From positions 147,442,233 through 147,506,232 of the forward strand of contig CM067359.1 of the NCBI GenBank assembly GCA_034401795.1: a stretch of 64,000 nucleotides of DNA, written 5' to 3'. The stretch is from Chaetoderma sp. LZ-2023a. Taxonomy: Eukaryota > Mollusca > Caudofoveata > Chaetodermatida > Chaetodermatidae. Shown one piece after another: positions 10,315-22,770 of the stretch. Within the stretch, counting starts at the first letter, position 1. The number at the start of each line of letters is the position of its first letter. The notes under the pieces were generated by a model that saw nothing but the letters and a program-made list of their open reading frames with translations, was not told where the DNA came from and ran no database searches. Both the position numbers and the translations under genes were made by a program.

Positions 10315-11182
10315 ATGTTTGGTAAAGTTCTCCAGCAGATTATCTATAGGCAGCAGGACAAGTCGGCACAACAGTCGGCACGACAGCCACGACGTGCACT
10401 GTCCCACTGTGACAGGGTCCGAGGCCTGCTTCGTGACATCAACATTATCCACGAGCGAGTCACGGTTACACCGCCGATGGATGCGGAGATACTGGCCACC
10501 ATAGAGGAAGGAGAGCCAGCTCGTAGTACAAAAGACTTCCTGACTCGGATATTCTACCGGAAGTTTGACAGCACCCAGGGCAGGACACTCGACCTACCTG
10601 TTGGCCAAACCAACAGTCCTGTTATTCTAGCTCTCCAAAAGGCGAGGGTCGACCCCAAAGATCTACTAACGGTCGGGAAGTGGGCTGCCGTATTTAGCCT
10701 CCATAGCCAGGAAGAGCGAGAGATGCTGAATATCCTCCAGTCTGGAGCAACTAATTACTTCAGGGAGGAGGTCAGTGCCGCTGTAGCGGAGAGCCATGAC
10801 ACTGGTCATACAAAAGGTACTCAGGAGGGGTTCACTGTTGGCCGCAAGGAGGCTGTTGAGCATATCTTCAAAGAAAGAGGGCGTAGTAGATTGGACAGGG
10901 ATCTGCCAGCATTTCTGAAATTCCCAGATAACTACCAGGACTACCTCATCAAAACAGTCAGATGCTAGTCGCGCATGGAAAAAGTGGGTCTTCCGTGAGA
11001 AGTTCCAGAAGAAGAGAGCCCTACCATCTGACCCTCAGTCGATAGAGTTTCAGCAACAGGCTTCTGACGAAACTGACGAAATTCCTCAAGCTTCTGACGA
11101 AGTTCCTCAAGCTTCTGACGAAGTTCCTCAAGCTTCTGACGAAGTTCCTCAGGCCTCTGACGATGTTCCTCCAGACTTCTGA
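10315..11182 (+). pseudogene. Polinton plus-strand ORF ending in ASDEVPQ heptapeptide repeats
   Basis: The frame 10315-10968 encodes 217 residues starting MFGKVLQQIIYRQQDKSAQQ. Just past the apparent stop, the next frame continues AWKKWVFREKFQKKRA and then QQASDETDEIPQ followed by ASDEVPQ repeats (from about 11060) to a stop near 11180, so one frameshift near 10955 probably divides a single gene. The repeat is encoded by a 21-bp minisatellite. The main part has an acidic/basic helical C-terminal half; no domain recognised. It is one of few plus-strand genes on the right half of the element, convergent with the ATPase. Confidence 0.45.
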
Positions 11183-11262
11183 CGAAGTTCCTCAAGCTTC
11201 TGACGAAGTTCCTCAAGCTTCTGACGAAGTAGCAGACGAAGTTCCTCAGCCTTCTGATGAAC
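11068..11262. repeat. 21-bp minisatellite inside the Polinton
   Basis: GCTTCTGACGAAGTTCCTCA is repeated about nine times with one- to few-base variants. It is open on both strands: ASDEVPQ on plus, LEELRQK-type heptads on minus. Variation in unit number probably causes the frame changes here. Confidence 0.85.
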
Positions 11263-11287
11263 GAAAAAAGTTGCGGCCGACAGTCTG

Positions 11288-11949
11288 TCAGTGATGGCGT
11301 GTAGAGCAGGCTAGTTTCCTGGCTGGATTCAGCTTGTAGGTGAAGGTCGGTGCTATTTCCAGAGAGGGTTTGAAGTGTGACAGCTCACCTGTCTCCTTGT
11401 TGCTGAAGATGAAGTGATACAGCTCAGCTGCCCTCTGTACACCTGCGATAAAGTCCACTTTGGGCTCCTTGAGGGTTATGCTGTCCTATATGGTCTCAAA
11501 CAGGGCACGTCCACACTTGGAGCTGAAGTATAGCAACCGGGCATTGTGGCGGATATCCGGGGAGATCTCGTGGTGTACTTTTGAAAGAGGATGAAGACAG
11601 TTATCTTTGTGTACCGGATGCGCCTGGTGATGTTGCTAGGGTAGGTGACTGTCTTCTGGTCCATTGCAGGGTCATCGATAACTAGAACAAGTGGTTCTGT
11701 CAGTCGAGCTGCCAGCAGCTTCTCCATCAGGGCTTGCAGGTTCTGCATCTTGGTGATTGGACCATTGTACCATTGATCATTACTGTCAACCGCCTCAGCG
11801 GTGGAGTCAGATACCAGCAGGATGTATTGAGAGTGTAGATGTTCGGCCAGGAGAGCCCGCAGCAAGATGTTTTCCCCGTGGCCTGACGGGGCAATGATCA
11901 GCAGCACCTGGCCAGCATCGGCCGGCCTACTGTCGAATGGTACAGACAT
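11288..11949 (-). pseudogene. Polinton packaging ATPase (FtsK/A32-like), damaged
   Basis: Would pump the genome into a capsid using ATP. Reading leftward: VLLIIAPSGHGENILLRALL occupies the Walker A position, but the usual GKS/GKT is GEN here, so the nucleotide-binding lysine is lost. Then QWYNGPI and PLVLVIDDPAMD (Walker B, tandem acidic residues). After a frameshift near 11570 the C-terminal part is in another frame (HHEISPDIRHNARLLYFSSK) with a stop near 11485 before DSITLKEPKVDF...FSNKETGELSHF, ending at 11288. The gene start overlaps the end of the 91-aa ORF by 23 bp. Family by Walker B context and genome position. Confidence 0.75.
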
Positions 11950-12202
11950 GCGCGTGGAGGATGATTAGCACTTGGTCGGCGGTAGCCTCGTCTATATCTG
12001 GGAGACTAAACGGCAGTACTTCCTGCACCAGCTTTTGTGCCTGTGTGGGTAGTGTTGTACCTCCGGCGGATACGAAGGATGCGAGGGAGGCATCAAGCAT
12101 GAAATCCCAGCAGCAGCTGAGAAGATAGCGTAGAGGGCCTGTGTCAGCACCCACAGTGTCTAGTACATCCAGTATATGTACGATACATGCACGGGAAGTC
12201 AT
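11927..12202 (-). CDS. Polinton ORF, 91 aa, unknown function
   Basis: Intact frame MTSRACIVHILDVL... ending HAHVCTIRQ. The start is supported by TTTAAGCTCAC 20 bases before the ATG. It is leucine-rich and helical, with no recognised domain. It overlaps the ATPase start by 23 bp, which suggests coupled expression from one transcript. It could alternatively be an N-terminal extension of the ATPase separated by a frameshift. Confidence 0.5.
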   Translation of the reverse strand: MTSRACIVHILDVLDTVGADTGPLRYLLSCCWDFMLDASLASFVSAGGTTLPTQAQKLVQEVLPFSLPDIDEATADQVLIILHAHVCTIRQ

Positions 12203-12248
12203 GACTATTATGTGAGCTTAAACAGCAAACCAAAGAACCCTGACTCCT

Positions 12249-12719
12249 TCACCTCTGTGAAAGCTGGAGGCCGGCGGTAGCACCTTTTTTGCCATCGACA
12301 GTGATATTGCTCAGGCCGATGGTGCCTACCCTGAGATTCTCTCCGTATTGTTGGAAAGAGCTCCATGGTTTCAGGAGATCCGTAACCAGGTCTTGTGCAT
12401 ACGACTCAGCCATAACCTTGATGGCACCAGCCTCGTCGACTCCGAGCATACCTCGCATCGTTGCCCTGTCTTTGATGCCCATCCCCTTGTATACAGTCTT
12501 GGCCTTGTTAATGGCCGATTGTCCTACTGTATCAGTGTTCCCGACGAGATCTTGGGCTGGGATGGTATCTCGGATCTCCCGCGGGTCTCCCTTCTCATCG
12601 AAGTCTAGGAAGGAGATAGGGGCAACAGTGTCCTCTGAACCAAGGCGTGCCTCGCCCAAGATCGCAAGATCGCCTAGCTCTTTGCTTTCTAGGTCTGTAA
12701 GTGACAGAGTCATAGTCAT
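12249..12719 (-). CDS. Polinton ORF, about 156 aa, unknown function
   Basis: Intact frame. The start is taken as MTMTLSLTDLESKELGDL because TTTAAGCCATC and TATATG lie directly upstream (12735-12720); the frame stays open seven codons further. It is acidic in the first half and has a glycine/threonine-rich C-terminus. No family is recognised. Its neighbours are the 91-aa ORF/ATPase downstream and a small Cys-rich ORF upstream, all on the same strand. Confidence 0.55.
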   Translation of the reverse strand: MTMTLSLTDLESKELGDLAILGEARLGSEDTVAPISFLDFDEKGDPREIRDTIPAQDLVGNTDTVGQSAINKAKTVYKGMGIKDRATMRGMLGVDEAGAIKVMAESYAQDLVTDLLKPWSSFQQYGENLRVGTIGLSNITVDGKKGATAGLQLSQR

Positions 12720-12739
12720 ATACAGATGGCTTAAACCCA

Positions 12740-12964
12740 CTAGTCATAACCGCAGTGAAATAGTTGGTCATAGGAGGACCACGCAGTCAGCCAAGGGAAT
12801 AGGTAGCAGTGCTCAGGGTACTTGCCCGCTCTGCAGGGGCATGCCTTGTGGGCGGTCCACCATTCCTGGGCATTGGCAATCCTCAGGCCGCGTGCTCTAC
12901 TATGGGCTACACACTGCCCTCCGGCATGCCATGTCTCATATGCTGTGGGGGTCTCGTCATCCAT
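12740..12964 (-). CDS. Polinton ORF, 74 aa, Cys/His/Trp-rich
   Basis: Intact frame starting MDDETPTAYETWHAGG with QCVAH, HKACPCRAG and EHCYLF, a pattern that could bind zinc. A TTTAGCCACTC motif lies about 24 bases before the ATG, a variant of the element's promoter motif. No family recognised; function unknown. Confidence 0.4.
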   Translation of the reverse strand: MDDETPTAYETWHAGGQCVAHSRARGLRIANAQEWWTAHKACPCRAGKYPEHCYLFPWLTAWSSYDQLFHCGYD

Positions 12965-12983
12965 CTCTCACTATTCAGAGTGG

Positions 12984-13070
12984 CTAAACATAGGCGACAA
13001 TGATCTCAGCCATTGCACTCGTTGCTAGCCCTAGAACCGCGGCCTCCATTAGTGTAACACGTTCACCCAT
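12984..13070 (-). CDS. Possible 28-aa hydrophobic peptide
   Basis: An ATG at 13070 opens a short frame with a hydrophobic core (MEAAVLGLATSAMAEIIVAY) between the right-hand capsid-like gene and the 74-aa ORF. It is in the same frame as, and downstream of, the capsid gene stop, so it may instead be a read-through tail. A minor capsid or membrane peptide is only a guess. Confidence 0.25.
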   Translation of the reverse strand: MGERVTLMEAAVLGLATSAMAEIIVAYV

Positions 13071-13133
13071 GATCTTGGCAGCGGCTGTGTATGCGGGCGG
13101 CACCACTGAGGGCGATCTTTGGGATGGGGTGAG

Positions 13134-14210
13134 TTATTCCGTGTTGAAACCGAAGTGGACACCGGGAGAACTCCCCTCGACTATCATGTTGTTATTGCCC
13201 CTGACTTGGAGGCCCTCGATGTTCACGATCATGTTGCTCGGAATCAACCGTGGGTGTGGTGAAATAGCAAAGTCAAGTTTGCGACGGGCCTTCTGCAACC
13301 CCTGCTGGAACTTAGCAATAAGACTGCTGGGATCTGCCACGATGATCATATCCTCAACGAGACTGATGAACATGGCCTGGACCGCTGCTCCGCTGACACC
13401 ATCTATGGAATGACGCAGCTGGGTCTGTGCTGCAAGGAGGCAGTAGCACAGTGCTTCCAGGGACTGGTTGATCCGAACGATCCCTGCTGGTGTGAGGCCT
13501 GAGGTGGTGTGTGGGACAAAGTACTTCCACACATCTGGATAGTCCTGCCTGATTCCGGTGATGTGCATATTTTGCACTATCGCTCCGGGATCGGAGTCTC
13601 GATTGAACGAGAATGTCGCTGTCTTCCGATGGCCTCCTCGTCTGGGTCTTGGGTCACCGTACATAATCCCTAGACCGCTGTTGTCGCCGCCATGCCACCG
13701 ATGGTCTGGGTGAGCTCTGAACTCTCTCTGTAGTCTGCTGGCCGCTGAGACGCTATGACTGTTGAGCTGTGGGTCGAAGTCGTTTGTATCAGGGAGGCTT
13801 GCACCCAGCTCATGGAGGAATCGTCGCACAGTGAAGTACACGTGGAATCTGAGACAGCTGGCGATGAGCACAGCTTCAGGAGTACGAGGATAGGAGTGAA
13901 GCAGGGTGGAACTTACTCAACAGCCTGCCGTGGCACACCACACGGCAAAGTTCAGCTGCTGATTCCAGTATGAGAGGCTTGGAGCAGCCATCCAAGTATG
14001 AGCTTGCTTCGCATCCTTGGTGGTGATGGGGCGGTTCATCAGCGGTCGTGGGTTGACGGAGAAGCTGGTTCGGGCCCGTCCATCCACTGTGATAGAGAAT
14101 GGTGTTAGCTCTGGTATATCATCCAGTAGGCCTCTCAGGCCAGTCAAAGGTGTACCCAGGAGGGGCGGTTGGCTCCGGTTGACTGTCGTGAGGTTCAGTG
14201 GGAAGGCCAT
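13134..14210 (-). pseudogene. Putative Polinton capsid protein (right), frameshifted
   Basis: Begins MAFPLNLTTVNRSQPP at 14210, 19 bases after TTTAAG, and runs through SLSYWNQQLNFAVWCATAGC to a stop near 13917. The frame then changes, and SCLRFHVYFTVRRFLHELGA continues to 13134, passing AGIVRINQSLEALCYCLLAA and SNMIVNIEGLQV. From memory, a protein with a YWN-Q-LN-AVWCAT-GC segment and an RINQS segment is a conserved structural protein of Polintons. Which jelly-roll protein it is cannot be settled here. Length about 350 codons, one clear frameshift. Confidence 0.6.
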
Positions 14211-14230
14211 CTATACTGGTGTTCTTAAAG

Positions 14231-14640
14231 CTACCATACAGGCAGTACATTAGTTGTAGTCGTCTCGACTCCAGAGACCGGCGAGGTGACCTCGCCGTAA
14301 CATCTCGCTGCCCCACCACCAAGCCCGTGGCCAAGACAGTGGTGGCTAGTGTCACGCCACCCAGCGGGATGGTGACGAGGGCACCCACCCCTGTAGCGAG
14401 TGGCCACAGGTGCCACACCAGCACTGGCTCCAATCACACCCACAGCAGTGGTTGTACGCGCGAGGACGTTGTAGGCTGTCTTATATCGACTGCGCGTTCT
14501 GCCGTACTTTTCTGCCTCATGGACGAGATTCTGCCTGATGGTATCTATCTGCTGGAGTCGCCAGCTGTGGAGGGTACCGCCCTCGTTAGCAGTCAGGGAG
14601 GGGTATATTTCTGGCTGCTTCTGCCACTCTGATTTTGACT
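14231..14640 (-). pseudogene. Polinton-associated hydrophobic protein, frameshifted
   Basis: Reads KSEWQKQPEIYPSLT, then IDTIRQNLVHEAEKYGRTRS and YKTAYNVLARTTTAVGVIGA. The hydrophobic, glycine-rich segment VTIPLGGVTLATTVLATG follows in the neighbouring frame. I recall this arrangement (a 'KSEW...YP' start, a charged helix, then two hydrophobic glycine-rich stretches) from small proteins found beside Polinton capsid genes in cnidarians and molluscs. The function is unknown; a membrane role is inferred. It ends just before the promoter motif of the capsid-like gene. Confidence 0.45.
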
Positions 14641-14655
14641 TAGTATACCTAGAGA

Positions 14656-15243
14656 TTAAACCTGCATCACCTGCATCACCTGCTTATGAGTCATAGATGG
14701 GTTCATTGTGGAGAGCCTGGCTAACCGTGCCAGCTTTTTGGTCTTGCGCCAGCTGTCTCTTAGAATGTGGTCAACCGCACTATATCGGGTGCCGCTAGCG
14801 TTCTGAGACGTGACATCTGGAACTTCACCTTATCACCAAGATAGTAGGTCCGCCGCTGGATGGCTTTCTTGATCTTATACTTCCGCGCCATCTCCTCTTC
14901 CCACTGTATGACCTCTGGCTCATCCTCGTCCGAGAAGACACCTGGCTCATCGTCGTATGCGAAGACATCTGGCCGATCGTCGTCTGTCAAGACTCCTGCA
15001 TCCCGCGTACTCTCCTCCAGGAGGGCCTGCCAGTATCGGAAATTTTCCCTGTCCCTCCTTGCCCTGCACGTTCTGTTGATACCAGTTCTCCCACTGTAGG
15101 CGCTCTCCTTCTTGGCGACAGATCTGTTGCTGTGCGGGCGGCTGTTCGTTTAAGACCTTTATCTGTGCAGGGGTTATAAAGGGGCAATCCTCTATCGGGT
15201 TCATCATCTCGGCTAAGGCCAGATATTGCTGGTATGATATCAT
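14656..15243 (-). pseudogene. Polinton ORF, about 190 codons, two frameshifts
   Basis: Starts MISYQQYLALAEMMNPIEDC at 15243. Near 15000 the frame changes to TDDDRPDVFAYDDEPGVF...EEEMARKYKIKKAIQRR, and near 14770 to HILRDSWRKTKKLARLARL, ending at 14656. It is acidic in the middle and very basic at the end, which would suit a DNA-binding or virion-core protein, but no family is recognised. It is the rightmost clear gene of the element. Confidence 0.45.
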
Positions 15244-15500
15244 GTTGTCGTCAGGTCAATGAGTAATAAGAGTGTAAACTCTAAATGGGCATCCGATATC
15301 CCATCCGTGCTGGCGTATATGTTAATGGAGGGGCTGTCAAACAGGTGATTTACAGGTGGGAACAGGCTAGGACTGATAGCTTTCCATAGGTTGCTGTTGG
15401 CACCTGGGAGATACTCTATCACGTCCTGGCCGACGTCTACCAGTGAGCTGCTGTGTGCACTGCCCGGCGGTTGATGTGCCACGATAAATAATTGGGGCAA
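15240..15500 (-). CDS. Possible partial ORF entering from the right terminal repeat
   Basis: An 86-codon open frame with no ATG; it opens inside the inverted repeat at a TTG and ends LLLLIDLTTT just before the next gene. It holds DVGQDVIEYLPGANSNLWK and PPVNHLFDSPSINIYAS. The sequence looks protein-like, but there is no homology I can name; it may be a truncated gene. Confidence 0.3.
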   Translation of the reverse strand: MPQLFIVAHQPPGSAHSSSLVDVGQDVIEYLPGANSNLWKAISPSLFPPVNHLFDSPSINIYASTDGISDAHLEFTLLLLIDLTTT

Positions 15501-15849
15501 AAGTTATCTACCAGGACGCGCCGCGACGTAGATAACGCGGCGCAACGTAGATAGCTGTGGGGGCCATGGATCGCCGATCGGCTGCCCCAGGGCTTGAGAT
15601 AGCTGTGGGGCCACGGATCGCCGATCGGCGCCCAGTAGGGGCCTGCCCTGCGTAGAGAGGGCCACGACATAGATTTGTTTGAAAACATTTCTACCAGGAC
15701 GGGCCGTGACGTAGATAACCTTTGCCCCATATCTACCCCATATCTATTTTGAGGTGGTATCATTTTGACTCGGACGTAGATTAATAATCGACGATTGTCG
15801 GTCTACGGCGGCATCATTTTGAGGTGGTATCATTTTGACTCCGGATATA
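15485..15849 (-). repeat. Polinton right terminal inverted repeat
   Basis: Inverted copy of the left repeat. It differs in having a duplicated block around GCCGATCGGC (15565-15625) and only one GACGATTGTCGGTCTAC unit, where the left repeat has three. Confidence 0.9.
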
Positions 15850-15877
15850 GCACTTATTCTTTTGACCAAACCGATTC

Positions 15878-18193
<2,316 letters not shown>

Positions 18194-18205
18194 TATATAT
18201 ATATA

Positions 18206-18348
<143 letters not shown>

Positions 18349-18820
18349 TAGTGAAGACGTCGGTTTAATAGCCTGCTTATGTCGACTTATTGAGTTCCTT
18401 CTCTCGACATAGCACATGAGTATATATTGACGTAATAAGAGGTAATTCGTCCAAAAATGTACCATTGCACACTTCTGTCATCACATTTTTGTTTATGTCG
18501 ACTTAATAATCCAGATGGCAAACCAGTACCTGATACCGTACATGGAAAGCGTTCCTGCAATAATAAGCATACTTCTAGTTTGAACATTTTGTTCAGGAAC
18601 AGTCACACCCCAATTTCCAGGCCCGCATCTATGAACTCCGTCACAGGCTATGTAAATGATCAAACCGTTTCAATAGTATTTTTAACAGAAATATCACGAT
18701 TTGCGTGTATTACAACAATATTGTCTCAAATTTGGACACGTCGTTAACATAATATTACGTGAGTGCATACTTCCATGCATACCCATAGCATTAACGCGAT
18801 TCTTCAATATGGATATATAC

Positions 18821-18945
18821 CTTGATCGTCCGAAGATAAAGATCTTTATCGAAAGTAAGGATAGTGCAGTATTCATCCGCTATCACGCTAGCGTTGCGGT
18901 CTCCTTCTAGGATAAGCGCCATCTCTCCAAACGAGTCACCAGCAC
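18821..18945 (-). CDS. cNBD gene exon: phosphate-binding cassette of the first cNMP-binding domain
   Basis: Acceptor ATGCCAG and donor GTATAT. The exon enters one base into a codon and leaves in phase 0, matching the exons at 20.4 and 2.0 kb. It encodes about 41 residues: AGDSFGEMALILEGDRNASV, then IADEYCTILTFDKDLYL. The FGEMAL...RNASV element is the phosphate-binding cassette: Glu contacts the ribose and Arg the cyclic phosphate in cNBD proteins, and both are kept, so ligand binding is plausible. This completes domain one begun in the 21.1- and 20.4-kb exons. Adenine versus guanine selectivity cannot be read from this. Confidence 0.9.
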
Positions 18946-20112
<1,167 letters not shown>

Positions 20113-20285
20113 TTTACTTTTTGTCGATGCGTGTCGGTTGTTGGATAACTGTGTGCTTGTTCATGTTACACTTTGAGGTTTCATACTCATAATATTCTAG
20201 CCTAATACTTGAGGAATAGTTCTAGCAGAATCGGGTCTGTATGGCTAAATGATGTGCGGCACTATGCACTGGTACTGGTACTCAC

Positions 20286-20548
20286 GTAATGAAGCTATCT
20301 TTTTGCCAAAACATTTTCGATTGACAGATGAGATCGGCTTCCGCAGTTGTCCCCGCAGTTGAATACACGGATCTTCTACTGAAGGATGCGAATTGTCAGG
20401 AGGGCGCAACCCGGACTTCCTCATGTGGTCAGTGGGCGGCGGTTGCGATGTTTGTGTTGGGAATATGGCGTTCTTTTTGGCCAATTCCATGAGCGACGGC
20501 GAGAGGTCCACGTACACAGATGCGGAACCACGCAGAATAACATGGAAG
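20286..20548 (-). CDS. cNBD gene exon: middle of first cNMP-binding domain with a long loop
   Basis: Acceptor CTATTTTAG and donor GTGAGT; the 263-base length fits the phases of both neighbours. It begins FHVILRGSASVYVDL, the central beta strands of a cNBD. About 60 residues rich in Pro/Ser follow (SQPPPTDHMRKSGLRPPDN) before the phosphate-binding cassette in the next exon. That loop is much longer than in PKA or CNG channels, as in CNBD2-like proteins. It ends KKIASLR, with the last codon split across the intron. Confidence 0.9.
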
Positions 20549-21038
20549 CTAAAATAGAGTAATGCACGGTAATGGTTACGACGCTTTATTCATAGTAATG
20601 TATCATTGTGATAACATCATTAAAATGTAAATGGTGTACATTTCTGACAAGATTTTGTGTGCTTCGTTAGATCGCTTCTGAATCACATTTATGCGCGAAA
20701 GAGTATCAAGATAAAGGATAGTCTAGACAGTCGAGTTGTTGTATCCTAAATGGCTTAGTTAAATTCCAAAATTGAGATTCTGAAATAGACTTAGCCGGAA
20801 GTTGTAATTGCATGCTATTCCAACCGTTTGATATGAGCGTTCTCTGTATACAACAAGAGCGTGCGTGCGTGAGTGCGTTCGTTCGTGTGGCGTGCATGAG
20901 CGTGTGCGTGTGCGTGCATACTGGCGTGCGTGCGTGTGTTCGTGTGCGTACGTGTTCCATCACGGGTATGCAGACATGCGCGTGACCGTGCCAATGGTGT
21001 ATGCGCATGTGTGTCGCTGTGATTGCGCGTTCTCTTAC

Positions 21039-21126
21039 CTATCACCCTTTTCGGATTGGCGGATGATAACAGCATCTTGTTCGTATACATGGAGAACCAC
21101 TTCTGCCAAGATCTGTTTAAGAGCCT
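21039..21126 (-). CDS. cNBD gene exon: N-terminal part of first cNMP-binding domain
   Basis: 88-base exon with acceptor TTGCTTAG and donor GTAAGA, in a frame found only when both neighbours are considered. It encodes ALKQILAEVVLHVYEQDAVI then IRQSEKGD: the helix and first strands of a cNBD (V-I-I-R-Q-x-x-x-G-D). With the 20.4-kb exon the join reads GDS then FHVILRGS. The LINE at 22.7-28 kb sits in the intron upstream of it. Confidence 0.88.
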
Positions 21127-21146
21127 CTAAGCAACACAACATGAAT

Positions 21147-21523
21147 TAATGGGTCTTTCTATTTTTAGCTATGCCCCGCCCATCTCTAGCCAAGCTCCAC
21201 CCACACCTCGCTCGTGTTGAGATCGATATACCTTTGAACTCCCGAACTATCAATTTCCAGAAAACTATACGGGTAAGCTGTTAAATATTTTGATACTAAT
21301 TTGACTGGGCGTTGTTGCTGCGCCTATGGCAGCAACAGTGTCAGTCAAAATAGTTTCAAAATATTCAACAGCATGTTTATTAAATAGTAGAGACATGCAA
21401 TTCGTACAACTTGTCGGACTATTAGGAGCTAAAGACGGGCCATATAGAATAATTTATGATGTAATCATACACGCCGCTTAGTTGATTATGACGTCAAATT
21501 GTCGATGGATGCTCTGGAAAGGT
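21147..21523 (+). repeat. Foldback family A element (copy 1)
   Basis: Holds the family landmarks in order: TAGCTATGCCCCGCCCAT, a core hairpin GTTGCTGCGCCTATGGCAGCAAC, AATATTCAACAGC, AAATAGTA, and a TGACGTCA palindrome near the end. Short noncoding element of MITE type. Confidence 0.75.
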
Positions 21524-21606
21524 GAGTTAACTTACCTCACTAAGTCGCTGGTCTTCATATTTCTAATCCATTAGGATGTGCATCTACTATACGCCAATTT
21601 ACCCGT

Positions 21607-21960
21607 TAATGTATGACTCCAGTTTTAGCTAAGCCCGCACACGCCTAGCTAACTCCGCCCACGCTTTGGCTGTATTGGGATCGATCGAAGCAAACTCCCT
21701 GAATACCAATTTCCAGAAAACTATACAGGTAAGCTGTTGAATGTTTTGAAATTAATTTGACCGGGTGCGATTGCTGCTATGGCACGTTTATTAAATAGTA
21801 AATTCATATAATTTGTCCAACTTGGCGGACTTTTCCGGGTTTATGACGGAGTATTTCTGTCATTGTTATGATTGCGGATTGAGGCACTGGATTGTGAAGT
21901 CAACATATGTGTGACGTAGTTAATTATAACATTCAATGGCTCTATTGATGAATCCAATCT
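21607..21960 (+). repeat. Foldback family A element (copy 2, core deleted)
   Basis: Same left half as copy 1 (GTTTTAGCTAAGCCCGC, CCAGAAAACTATACAGGTAA) but one arm of the central hairpin is missing. Confidence 0.65.
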
Positions 21961-21991
21961 GTCATTTAGCAGCAGCAGTAGCAAGCAGAAA

Positions 21992-22095
<104 letters not shown>

Positions 22096-22577
22096 AACTC
22101 ACGCGTTTATTTAGCTCTGCAATTGCTGCCCGAATTTGCTAGTTTGTAGCGCGATTTTGTAGAAAAATTTTATACATATATTTCGTATTAGTGTTTCCTT
22201 TCAAACTTTATGTTTAATTTGTAAATTCTTGTCTTGGTTGGAGCGCATTTTGTGTCTCCATTTTCTAAAGGCATTCCTCTTAGCTGGCGGTTTCCGCCAT
22301 TTAGTAGGGCTCCTCTTACTGTGGTCAATGCAATACATTTCTCGCTGCGCCAGTCTGCTATTTCTATAGTTCGTAGGCTAGCGCATTATATTTGGCAAGA
22401 TCGCTTGAGTGAGTGGATTTAATTCCTTTGTCATTTGTAAGCACAGGCCTAGTTCTTTAACTATATAAATCCTTATAGTCAGTTGGCTGTCCCCGATCAA
22501 CTCGAACAGACTAACAAATATATGATTGTAATATGTTAGTATGCATTAGGAAACCACTTTAATCGGTTAGGTGTTAG

Positions 22578-22643
22578 TGAACCACTTAGAAAGTGGTTCA
22601 AACTAACAAATATACGACTGTACTCTCTATTCGTATATTTGTT
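22578..22643 (+). other. Paired hairpins in the LINE 5' untranslated region
   Basis: A 10-bp perfect stem TGAACCACTT / AAGTGGTTCA with a 3-base loop (22578-22600) is followed by a 13-bp perfect stem AACAAATATACGA / TCGTATATTTGTT with a 13-base loop (22605-22643). Confidence 0.7.
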
Positions 22644-22770
22644 GGTAGACGTCAGGGTTTCAAAAGGGGACACTATTTATTTAGTGTTTAGATCTTTCCC
22701 CGACGTCTTGGTGTTATATATTTGTATTATATATTGTAGTAGTATGGGGTTCCTCTTTTTATAAAACACC

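Larger units (their letters stand above)
2077..15849. mobile_element. Polinton/Maverick element, about 13.8 kb, decayed
   Basis: A self-synthesising DNA transposon related to viruses. It is recognised by long terminal inverted repeats (about 370 bp), a protein-primed family B DNA polymerase, a retroviral-type integrase, an FtsK/A32-type packaging ATPase with a Walker B motif, and capsid-like proteins. Polymerase and integrase are convergent and meet at 7155. Most right-hand genes are on the minus strand, closely packed or overlapping, as in a compact viral genome. Several large genes carry stops or frameshifts, so this copy is very unlikely to be autonomous. The outermost matching bases are TATATCCGG at 2077-2085 and its complement at 15841-15849; I could not find a convincing 6-bp target duplication outside them. 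No adenain-like protease was recognised. It lies in an intron of the cNBD gene. Confidence 0.9.

Noticed and set aside
10965..11216. Minus-strand coiled-coil ORF of LEELRQK repeats
   Set aside because: It is the antisense reading of the 21-bp repeat; the plus reading continues a longer ORF, so the minus one is probably a by-product.
11060..11262. CRISPR-like array
   Set aside because: The 21-bp units are contiguous without spacers and lie in a eukaryotic transposon; it is a coding minisatellite.
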